Positions 25,020-35,355 of a stretch of 64,000 bases of DNA are shown piece by piece. The notes below the pieces were generated by a model. It did not search any database. It saw only the letters and a program-made list of their open reading frames with translations, and was not told where the DNA came from. Source of the DNA: Malania oleifera (lineage: Eukaryota; Streptophyta; Magnoliopsida; Santalales; Ximeniaceae); contig NC_080426.1 in the NCBI RefSeq assembly GCF_029873635.1, forward strand, positions 56,350,173 to 56,414,172, read 5' to 3'. The first letter of the stretch is position 1. Each line of letters opens with the position of its first letter. Both the position numbers and the translations under genes were made by a program.

Positions 25020-26701
25020 GCAATTTACTGGGAGATTATATATTATTCCAGCTGCAACTATGAGAACAATTTGGACAAAGAATCACATGGTTGGCATTGC
25101 AGACACCCCAAATTGTCCGGGGTTAATCTAACAAAACGATGCTAAATATTATTTCATAAAATAAAAATACACACGAAAAATCGAGATACTGAGAAACTAA
25201 AATTTTACATTGAAAAAGAAGAAAAGAATAAAAATAAACATAAAAGGAAAAAATAAAAATGAGGGGAAAGGATCTTTAGTTCTTCATTCTGGCACCTACG
25301 CACACGCACAATAAAAATTCATTTAGGAAATGAGAATTTAAAATTGATTAACTACTTAAGATTGATTGAACAAATTAAAATTGATTAATCAACTTAAATT
25401 AGCAAATTAGTCTTAATTTTGATTGATTGATTTGAATTTAATTGGCTAATTAAATTGAATGCAAATCACTTCTAAGTCTTATAAATAGAGGCTTCTGAAA
25501 AAGTGAGGACATAAAGATTCGCATAGTGATATAGAGAATTAGTTTGAGAAAGTCATTCAAGCAGTTTTAGTGAGAAAATCAGAGCAAGTTCTGATTGAAA
25601 GCTTGAGGAAATTGCTGGAGAGTTTAGCTTCTGAATTCTAAGGTTTTGGAGGTTCTAAAGGTTAAAATTTGGGATTCAAGATTGCAAACAGAGTCAAAGG
25701 AAAGGTTGACATAGAACTTGAATATCGAAGTAGCTGAAGACTAAGGTTAGCTTCATTTTTCCCTTTGAGTTTGATTTTACTGAATTCTAAAGGTATACCT
25801 TAAAAATTGTTGACTTAAATAGTTTTTGGACTCGAAAAACCCAGATTCTTTAATCTAGATCGAGCCTAGCAAATTGGATTTGGTCCAATATTTGGATCTC
25901 AGCCGCTAACCCATTAAACCGAGTCCAATGACTCGTTCCATTGAACCTAGGTTGACCTGACCCATCCAACTAGTGGATCCACAGACCCGAGACCCAAGCA
26001 ATTTGGATTTGGGTCCATTAATACTTGAGTTAAAGCCCAAGACCTAAATTTCTTAACCCAAATAGTTGGGCTGAGCCCAAATCTTAAAATCCCAAGACCC
26101 AAATTGTTTAAATCCATATAATTAGGCTAAGCCCAAATCAAAACCCAAAATGGTGAGCCCAAACATGGGCCAAACTCATACCATGGCCCAAATCAAAACC
26201 TTGAATGCTAACTTCAAATACGGGCTGAGCTCATATCATGACCCAAAAATCAAAACTCAAGTTTCTTAGCCCAATTATGGACTAAGCCCAAAATCAGTTT
26301 ACTCAAACTAAGGTCCAAATAGGTCTGACTCACTATAAAGCCAAACAAAACCCAATTCAAGGCCTAGAGCCAAATAGGAGCCGACTCAATCCTAGACCCA
26401 AATAGGATCCAATTCAAAGCCAAACCCAAACATGAATACAAATCAAGCCTTGATCCAAACAAGCTCAATCTTTAACTTAGCATCATTCAGATAAAAGAAA
26501 TCCATTTGATTTTTAAGAAAATAAAGTAAATGAGGGGAAATGAAACTTATTTGTTGAATCTTGATCCTGGTTTGATTTTATAGGTTCGAAGGTCTCTGTT
26601 TCCTGGTGCAAATTTGGTGCTGCAAAAACACAACAAAAACATAAATGAAAATCTAAAAAAAGAGTGGAAAAAAAAAAAAAACAAACAACATAGAGAGATG
26701 A
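25020..26701. other. Unassigned non-coding region with a promoter-like site and GCCCAA-rich tract
   Basis: No open reading frame of interest. TTATAAATAG at 25479-25488 looks like a TATA box, with leader-like sequence after it. 25830-26480 is low in complexity, with dozens of GCCCAA, ACCCAA and GGGCC words. The stretch is continuous with 28687-29012 once solo LTR H is removed. It may be a decayed LTR and leader of an unidentified element. Confidence 0.4.
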
Positions 26702-27028
26702 TGTAGTGACCCGAAGAATAATAGCATTTTAATAATAAGAGGGAAAGAAAATAGATACAGAAACAGAAGGAGGCCGTCCGCGTTCGTCGACGACATTGCA
26801 TTTTGAGGGAAATAAAAATTTCAGAAAATTACCAAGTTTCGTCGACGAACGCAGGGCTTCATCGACGAAGGTTTAAAGAATTTCGTCAACGAACACAGGG
26901 TTTCGTCGATGAGAAAATACCGAGACACGGTTTGGGCTTTTCTGAATTTCGTCGACGAATACAGGGCTTCGTTGACGAACCTGGCCCTATAAATGGTGGA
27001 CACCTGAGATTTTTATCATTTTCACTGC

Positions 27029-27074
<46 letters not shown>

Positions 27075-28681
27075 GTCACTCTTTCCCTTCTCTCTTCGTT
27101 TTCGACATCGGCAGTGGCCGGATCGACGATCCGAAGCCACCCCGACACTCCTAGTGGAGTTCTCTGCAAATCTACTGGAGCAGATCGTCGGGAAAATAGA
27201 GTTGGATTTCATCCCAAATTCAGGGTAAGAGCTTTTAGTCCCTTTTGGGCTTTATGACAGTTATAGGAAATAATATAGGCGAAAAAATACTGATATTATA
27301 TTCTGGCATATGTTAGTTCAGGGTGTTGTGTAGGAGGCCCTGCTGGTGTTAGGCCAGTTTATTATAGAGGCTTTTCAAAGTTAAGGTAAGAGAAATATGC
27401 TATGTTAGGTATTTCTTAAATACTATACAACTTATTTAATTATGAAAATTATGTATTTAAGTATGGTGTGGCTTGTGAATATGAATATGGTACGGGTATA
27501 TGTTTTACGAATGCTATTTTCATGATTTTACGAATTTTAGTACCATGATTATGTAAATTTCAATACTATGATTTTATGGATTTTAGTACCATGATTATAC
27601 GAATCTCAGTACCATGATTATACAAATCTCAGTATTATGATAATGCAGTTTCAGTGTTATGAATAAATAATTCTCAGCAGTACGACGTATGAATTACAAT
27701 ACAATTTATGCAGCATCATGGTTATTACGATTACTTCAGAATCATGGTGAATCAGATAGATATGTATAGAAATATATTATATGATATCAGACCCTGTTGG
27801 ACTTATAGCTACAGAGCACGGTACCGTTGCTACAGATATTATGTTACTTTATCAGTATAACCACCTATTCAGATAATACGTAGTAAGGTCGATCACCTAG
27901 GCTCTTGAAGAGGTTAGGCTCCCCATTTAGATATGGGTTGAGGTGGGCAGGTCAACTGACGGAGTATAGTGATTTATTCCTAGTTGGCCAATCAGGATAA
28001 ATCCAGCCTACGGACCGCACAACCCTGTCATGAGAGGGCAAGTCATGACACACAGATAGCCATAGGGAACAGTTTTAGTTACTATTACATACTTACGGAT
28101 TTACAGAAACAGGGACCATACTTATGTACACTAGAAGTACTTTGAATTACAACCTATAATACTGCTACGTTAAACAACATGGAAAGGGGTGGTGTATTTT
28201 ATTATTTGTACTATACTTTCGTATTCAGTTATTCATATTTATATGAAAACAAATTTTATGATATATAGTAGCTCACTTGCCACACACTAGTAATAGCATA
28301 TTTCTTCTTACTGAGCGTTGGCTCATCTCAGTGTTGAAACATTTTTCAGGTGATCCAGGTAGGCGAGCAAATTAGGCTCGCAAATAGAGGGGTGTCGGTA
28401 GTGCCCTGTCAGCAAAGTGAGTACAGTGGAGGATTTTTATATTTGCCCTAGTTAGCTGAGGGTAATTTGGGGATTCAGTGATATGGGTATATTTTAGGGA
28501 ACACGATAGTACTCTGGTATTGGTTTTGGTATTGTATGTAATGATTTATGGTTATGTTTATATGATTTTCGCTTCTTGCTACTTAGGTTAATGGTTGGGT
28601 TTACCCCCAACATGGTATCAAAGCATGTAGAATATTAGTGGAAAAAAAAAATCAAATCAGTTTATTAAGCAGGTCGTTACA
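26702..28681 (+). mobile_element. Solo LTR H (Tekay-like), TSD GATGA
   Basis: It begins TGTAGTGACCCG, ends GGTCGTTACA and is 1980 bp long, flanked by GATGA at 26697-26701 and 28682-28686. The palindrome array 26783-26975 has about seven units, several exact (TTCGTCGACGAA, CGTCGACGA), separated by 'cacaggg'. TATAAATGG follows at 26987, then a CT microsatellite (27032-27072) in the leader, a donor TCAGG|GTAAGA (GT at 27225), an acceptor CATTTTTCAG ending at 28349 and a second donor CAAA|GTGAGT (GT at 28417). The least mutated array in the window suggests a fairly young copy. Confidence 0.95.
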
Positions 28682-28686
28682 GATGA

Positions 28687-29012
28687 GCTGAATGAAGGGA
28701 TCTACAAAAGAAAAAGAGAAGGTGTAGAGATGTGAAAGAAAGAGAAGAAAGGCAAGAGAAGAAAGCTGGGAGAAGGAGAGGAGTGAGAAGAAGAGAGTGC
28801 AGAAGGCTATGAAGAGAAGAGAGAGAAGAAAGAAAGCGAGGAGAGAGAAAACCCCGGCAAAATGATAGAGAAAAGAGAAAAAATGATTTTTATATGAGGG
28901 TAGTGGGACACGTGTCATGTCCGTACGGTGACACATGTCACAATCTAAGCCAAGTATTTGGTTGGGCGGTGTGGCATGATCTCCACCGTCCGACCTGCGT
29001 TTTCTCTAGACA
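28687..29012. other. Purine-rich stretch and G-box palindromes
   Basis: 28687-28890 is almost pure A and G. At 28908-28942, 'ggacacgtgtcatgtcc' and 'ggtgacacatgtcac' give two CACGTG-like palindromic sites. No coding sequence. Confidence 0.5.
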
Positions 29013-29820
29013 CACTACAAAAGATCAGGATATTAGTGATGAATTTATAAGTATTAGTGACGGTTTTAAAATAGTTGCTATATTTATCGTTACTACTAAC
29101 TATTAGTGATGAATTCTAAATTAGTCACTAATTATGGAGTATTTGTGATGGATTATAATCGTCACTAAAACCCTAATACCGTCACTATAAATTCTACATC
29201 GGCTCAGGTTAAATTCGTTACTAATACTTGGGTATTAGTGAAGGATTCAAATTCGTCACTGATAGTAAGGTATTAGTGACGAATTATAAATTTGTCATTG
29301 ATAGTAGGGTATTAGTGAAGGATTCAAATTCGTCACTAATAGTAGAGTATTAGTGACAAATATAAAAACCGTCACTAATACCCTACTATTAGTGACGAAT
29401 TTTAATCCTTCACTAATACTCATTATTAGTGACAAATTTTTAAATCGTCATTAATACTCTACTATTAGTAACAAATTTGAATCTTTCACTAATAATTAAA
29501 AAAATTTTAAAGACCTTTAGTGCTAATTTTTTTTAATCATCAATTCATATAAAAATCTGTAATCACATTTTCGCATACATAACCTGAAACCATAATTACT
29601 ACAAAATTCGTAAATCATTCAAAATTTTGAATTCAAATACAATTCAATTAAAATAAAGAAATAACCTCTGTTCAGACAACAAAAAAATTTCAAAATATTC
29701 AAAATTCAAATACAAATACTAGTACAAATTCAAATTAAAATACAAAAATTCTATTTGTTCAAATAACAATAAAAATTACAAAGAAATAATTAAAAAGTTG
29801 CATTTGACAACTATAGTGCA
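29013..29820 (+). mobile_element. CACTA (En/Spm-type) DNA transposon, left end only
   Basis: The terminal motif CACTACAAAAGA begins at 29013. It is followed to about 29500 by some fifteen subterminal repeats of the type TATTAGTGACGAATT, in both orientations and with CpG-type variants. Subterminal repeats bind transposase in this superfamily. AT-rich filler follows. No matching TTTTGTAGTG end and no transposase frame were found, so the right end is missing or outside recognition; the end coordinate is approximate. Confidence 0.8.
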
Positions 29821-29950
29821 AGCATACCACATCAGCAATCCCTGTTATCTGTTTCGAACTACTCAGATGATGCCACATGGTAGGGTGACATCATGCTAAC
29901 GTCACCTTGTTGTAGAATTTTAAAAAATAAAATCAAATCAAATCAAATTT

Positions 29951-30540
29951 TGGGAGCTATAAACGCCGCAAACATCTCAGATAGTCCAAACAACTTGAAT
30001 GTGACGACTCGGATTTGGGAACTCTAATAACTGCAAACCTTCGAGATAGCCAGAGCAACTTGAATGGGACCATTCAGACTTTTGGAACTATAATCGCAGC
30101 AAACATTTGAGATAGTCAGAACAACTTAAAAGGGTCTACTCAGATTTTGGGAACTATAGACACGAAAAACATCTGAGATAGTAAAAACAACTTGAATGTG
30201 ACTAATTGGATTTGGGAACTCTAATCTCTGCAAACTTTCAAGATAGTCAAAGCAACTTGAATAAGACCATTTAGACTTTGGGAACTATAATCGCTTCAAA
30301 CATATGAGATGGCCAAAACAACATGAATGCGACTACTCAAATTAACGAGATAGTCAAGGCAACTTGAAAGTGACTACTTGGATTTGGGAACTAATGCCCC
30401 AAATATCCAAAGTAGGCAGAACAACTTGGAAGTGATTACTTGGATTTTTGGGAACTAATGCCTTCTCTGAAGTAGAAAAAATAATTTGGAAGGAACTACT
30501 TGGATTTAGGATGCCCCATGCCCTAAATAGAACACAAACC
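29951..30540 (+). repeat. Tandem array of about 66-bp units with trimeric higher-order structure
   Basis: About nine units contain 'gggaactataat', 'gagatagtcaaa' and 'caacttgaatg'. Units 1, 2 and 3 resemble units 4, 5 and 6 more than each other, which gives a repeat of about 197 bp. The last three units are shorter and more divergent. No coding function. 30541-30767 after it holds only words such as 'gcaatgcatgtaatgtatg', also seen at 61023-61070. Confidence 0.85.
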
Positions 30541-30964
30541 ATTTCGATTTGTGGAAGACAATGAATTTCGAATGGGTGACAAATCGAATGAACATTATTT
30601 AAAAAATTTACACAAGAAAGTTTGTATGATATGAGTATGATGATGCATGATATGAAGACACATATTTACCTTACTCATGCTATGATTTTTACAAAAATGC
30701 AAGTAAATGACTTCTTTTCACATTTGATGCAATGCATGTAATGTATGAAGATGCATAAACCTCCCTTGATGTGTTCCTAAAATTTGCTATTTTAGGCCCT
30801 CATTTACCTATGCTTTGTTCTCATTTACTATGTAATTACCCATTCTTATCCTAGTTCGGATTTATGCGTGGTTTGTTCATGTTTTAGAAAATTGGAGCTT
30901 AAACTGAGGAATTAAGCAATACAATAAGCCAAGGAAGAAATTAGGAAGCACAAGGCTTACCCGA

Positions 30965-31240
30965 GTGCTCGACTAGGTCTCTAAGTCCTCATTCCATCCA
31001 AAGCAACATGACCCTATTCGACCATTTGGTGCAATTAACTAGGCAATCAAATTGGGTGACCAAGTCATGCAATGAAGACTCCAAAGTGCTGATTAATTGA
31101 AGAATCACATAATACCTCGACCAAGGCAAGACCAAGAGATCCTGAAGGTTCAACCAAGTCGAGAAAGCCAACAACTGAACAAGAAGATTTTCCAGATTGG
31201 CTTGACGAGGTGAAGTCATGGTGTGACCAGGTCGACGGTG
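30965..31240 (+). promoter_or_regulatory. Array of TCGACCAGGTCGA-like motifs in the Athila-like LTR
   Basis: Units include GCTCGACTAGGTC, CCTCGACCAAGG, CAACCAAGTCGAG, TTGACGAGGTG and TGTGACCAGGTCGACGG. They are degenerate copies of an odd palindrome TCGACC-A-GGTCGA. They lie in the U3-like part of the LTR. Confidence 0.55.
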
Positions 31241-31889
31241 TTCGAATTCAGAAACTGCTGCGTGAGATTTTTGGCGAAACTTTCTTTATTTGAATTAAGT
31301 TGCTTGTAAACCCTTTTGGGTAGAAAATAAAAGTTCAAATAGGTGATTCTGGTTCCTTTTTGGCTCCTTTTTGGTTAGTGATAGACCTAAGTTCCGATTA
31401 TAGCTATTTAGATTAGTTTTCATTTCATTGCTTTGTTTCAATTTCAAGTTGTAAGTTGTAATTGTGGTTCTCTTTCGGTGCTTTAAAGGCCTAGTGACAA
31501 GCCTCGAGTCTAATTGGTGCCATTTAGATTAGGTTAAGTTGGTTCTTTGTTGGTGTTTCGAAGATTTTATGAAACCTCGAATCCAATTGGTGCCAAGTAA
31601 AGTAGATTTTAATATCTTTTCAATTTACGTGCTTTGAATAATTTCAATTCAATTTCAATAAAAGTATGCTTTCAATCTCATCTTTTAATACCTTATCTTT
31701 AATTTTATGCAATATGAATAGCTAAATCTTTAGTTCTCGGGTTGTGATGAAACCCTAGGCCAGAGCTAATAGCTAGGTCTCAGTTAATTGTGCATAATAG
31801 GGTTCAGTTATTAAACAAGTAATCCATGTTCGCTAGATAGGGTATACCCCGGTTCCCAGGTTCCCAATCGTGCTCTAGATGATTGGTGT

Positions 31890-32647
31890 TATAACGACCC
31901 GAAGAACAATGGTATTTAAACACTAAAGAGGGAGAGAAATAGAAACAGAAAAAGAAGGAGGCAGCAGGCTTCGTCGACGACGTTGCACTTTGGATGTAAT
32001 AACCCGGAAGTTTTACACAGGACCTTGTCGACAAACACAGGAAGTTTGTTGACAAGCTCATAAGTAGGCCTAATTGACGAAGTTATGCCTCGTCGACGAG
32101 AAGATGTCGAGAGGGGTTTTTGGGCAGTCTGAATTTCGTCGACGAGGAGATAGGGTTTGTCGACGAAATTACTTAAGGACTCATCGACAAGGTGACGTGT
32201 CTTGTTGACGAATTCACCTCTATAAATAGTGAAAACTCGGATTTTTGGATGAATTTCCAGCGCAAACTCTCCCTTCCTCTCTATAAAATGCACCTCACTT
32301 CTTCTCTCTTCGATCCTGTCATCGCTTCTCACCGGATTGAAGATCTGAGGCTACCATGACGCTCCTGACAAAGTTCTCTGCAAGTCTACTGGAGCTGATC
32401 ATGAGAGAAGTTGGTTTGGAATTTATCTTAAATCCAAAGTAAGGTATTTTATTCAGATTATGCCTTCCTTGTAGTTATAAGAAATGTTGTAGGTAAGAAA
32501 ATACTGATGTTTTGTTTTAGGGGATGTTGTTTTCAAGGTGTTAAGTGGAGAACCCTGCGAGTATAGGGCTAGAGTTTAGTGAGAGGCTTTTCAGATTTAA
32601 GGTAAGGGAAATATGCTATGTTAGGAGATTTACTTATGTTATCAGAA

Positions 32648-32693
<46 letters not shown>

Positions 32694-33116
32694 GCATGTA
32701 TACCAAATGTTATACAGAATATGAATTTTTAAAGTATGTGTGGCCTGAGTACATGATATTGATATGGAATTTTATGCATTTTTTCTGTATTTCAAGTTAT
32801 ACAAATATAGTTAGATATTTGTAGATTTTATACAGATAGAATATATGTACATATACAGTTTTATTCAAATAATTATGCAAACAGATATATATAACAGTAT
32901 ACAGATAATTATTCAGAACAGTATATACAGTGTATATAGAAAGCTATGTTTTCCTAAATGCCATAACACTCAGTGTATATAGATAGTTTATACAAACAGT
33001 TTATAAAGACAGATTGTACAGTTATAACATCTAGATGTTACAGTTATTCAGATATCACAATATTTACAGCACATAATTATGGTGTTATGGTTATTTTGGA
33101 AACATGATGAAAACAT

Positions 33117-33155
<39 letters not shown>

Positions 33156-34069
33156 TGATATAGTATCACATCCTTGTGGAAAGAGTACAGACAGATAAAG
33201 TTTATAGAGCACGGTACCGATGCTAATACAGATAGAGTGCAACCACATATCTCAGATAGTGTGTGGGTACCGTCAACTGTGCTCGGAGAGTATGCAGCTC
33301 CTCAGTTCGCTGGGTTGAGGGGGTCAATTTGACGAGGTAACAGCCAATCCTGTGCCTAGGAGAGTATGCAGTTTGGTCAGGTTAAGGTAGTGTAGAGTAT
33401 AATGACTTTCTTAGAGGACCGACCAGGTTAAGTCTCGCCTACGGGCCGCACAACCCTATCATGAGGGGTGTATTCATGACATACAAAGTCCCAGGGAAAG
33501 AGCACAGTTATATATATGTATACAGTTTTACAGCTTTTATTGTATATAGTATGTTATAGCAGTATGAATGATACAAAGTTCAGATGATACAAATGTTTTA
33601 AGCTACTATACATGTACTTTACAGATTTGCTAAATCATGCAGTTTTATATATATATTAATGTTAATGCTATAGTTTTACGACTCGGTCGCCACACACTAG
33701 TAATAGCATATTTCCACTTACTGAGCGTTGATTCACCTCATTACTTTAACATTTTTCAGGTGAGCCAGCTAGTCGAGCAGATCAGGCTCGCGGATAGAGA
33801 TCACGTGGTCACCCTAGTTATAGGCTAAGCTTTTGTGTAGGGTTTTGTATTTTTGGGGTAGTTGACACTAGAGAGAGAGATGTATTATGTAGCTATGGTT
33901 GCAAATACTGAATTCTGGTATTGTATATATATTTATACGTGGTTATGTGATTTATGTTTTCTGCTACATAGGGGTGCCCATTATATTTAGATATTAAAGT
34001 AATTTGTTATTATTATTAATATTATTATTATTATTATATATAAATGGTGAGAATTTTGAGGATGTGACA
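31890..34069 (+). mobile_element. Element D 5' LTR
   Basis: 2180 bp. The palindrome array 31971-32210 includes TTCGTCGACGA and CCTCGTCGACGAG units. TATAAATAG lies at 32221-32229. Donor 1 has decayed to CCAAA|GTAAGG (GT at 32439). Acceptor CATTTTTCAG ends at 33759. Donor 2 is lost (TAGG|CTAAGC at 33825; the 3' LTR keeps GTAAGT at 41039). (TA)n runs lie at 32650-32690 and 33118-33152. The LTR ends GATGTGACA. Confidence 0.93.
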
Positions 34070-34072
34070 GTT

Positions 34073-34084
34073 TGGTATCAGAAC
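34073..34084 (+). other. Primer-binding site of element D
   Basis: TGGTATCAGAAC, three bases after the LTR, differs from the initiator-methionine tRNA complement by one G-to-A change. Confidence 0.9.
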
Positions 34085-34407
34085 CTAGGTTATTAGGTTC
34101 TGCAGACTCTAGAGTGCAGCGGAAAACAATACCAAAATATAAGTAAAAAAAAATATTTGAGGTTTTGTTCTGTGGTCTAGATATAAGATTTTCATGGTGG
34201 TTTCTGTTTTTTTTTTTTCCTGAGGTGACGATTTCAGGAAAACCATAGTAAACTATCAACGAGTCATGTGTTTGGGCTACATGATTGGATTTTGGGGTTA
34301 GGATCAGGAGGGATGGTTAAAAGAGAATTTAAAGTTTTAGTTAAATTGAATAAGTTAGGTCTGTATGAGAAATAGGATTCTGAAACGGTGTTCTCTATAT
34401 TTGCAGG

Positions 34408-35355
34408 ATGGACCTAGGAGGCAGTAGCGCTCATGCTAGTGGGAACGATGGTGTCGGGCCTTCTGATGTAGGAGGTATAGATTCAGATGTTGTGCTACGT
34501 AGTGTGACTCAACAAGTTATAGTTGAGATAGTGGAGAGTTCTAGAGAGCAGGGAGGTCCATCTCCAGTTCAGAAATGCACCATAGAGAAATTCATGAAGA
34601 TGAATTCGCCAGCTTTTTCTGGAGCGATTGACCCTGCAGTTGCTGAGAACTGGGTGCAAGAGGTAAAGAAGATTCTAACAATACTTCATTGCACTGATGA
34701 GCAGAGAGTTTTATACGCTATGTATAGATTGGCAGGGGAGGCTGAGAGATGGTGGTCGTCCACTAGACTATTGGAGGAGCAGATGGCTATACCAGTGACG
34801 ATGACTTGGGCTCGATTCAGAGACGTGTTCCTCTATAGATATTACCCTGCCTCAGTCAAAGAGGCTAGAGTACAAAAGTTCCTAAGTCTGTCCTAGGGGT
34901 TGATGACAGTCCAACAGTACGCGGCGAGATTTATCGAGCTCTCACGTTTCTGCCCATATATTGTCCCCGATGAAGTGAAGAAGGCGAGAATGTTTGAGAG
35001 GAGCTTGAGGTGAGATATTTACAGGCAGGTGGCAGTACTGAGGATCTAAGATTTCTTAGAATTGGTTGTTAGGACTATTATAGCAGAGGAAAGTTTGCTC
35101 AGAGGGACTGAAATGCAAAGTAAGAAGAAGAAGACCGCACCCTTTAGTGTTCAAGCCCGTCCTAGTCGAGGCCCTTGGAGAGGAGGTAGATCTGGCGAAG
35201 GCCAAAGGCAGATGGTAGAGCATGGGAGATTTCAGGGTGGACAGTTTCTTACCATTTGTCCTAGATGCGGACGGAAGCACCCTAATGAGTGCCGGATGGG
35301 GGAGAATGTCTGTTATCATTGTGGGAGGCCTAGCCATATGGCTCGATCATGTTAG
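34408..35355 (+). pseudogene. Element D gag
   Basis: Starts at ATG 34408, one base after the acceptor-like TCTCTATATTTGCAG. The first 162 codons are open. They include KFMKMNSPAFSGAIDPAVAENW and GEAERWWSSTRLL, the capsid region of Tekay Gag. Stops follow at 34894 (TAG), about 35011 (TGA), 35047 (TAA) and 35353 (TAG), all explained by C-to-T or G-to-A changes. The zinc knuckle CYHCGRPSHMARSC (35311-35352) is intact and would bind element RNA in the particle. Confidence 0.9.

Noticed and set aside
24765..25023. Leucine/serine-rich minus-strand frames after the LBD gene
   Set aside because: They are translations of the (GA)n microsatellite.
29951..30540. A CRISPR-like repeat array
   Set aside because: The units are head-to-tail without unique spacers, diverged, and in a plant genome. 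It is a tandem repeat.
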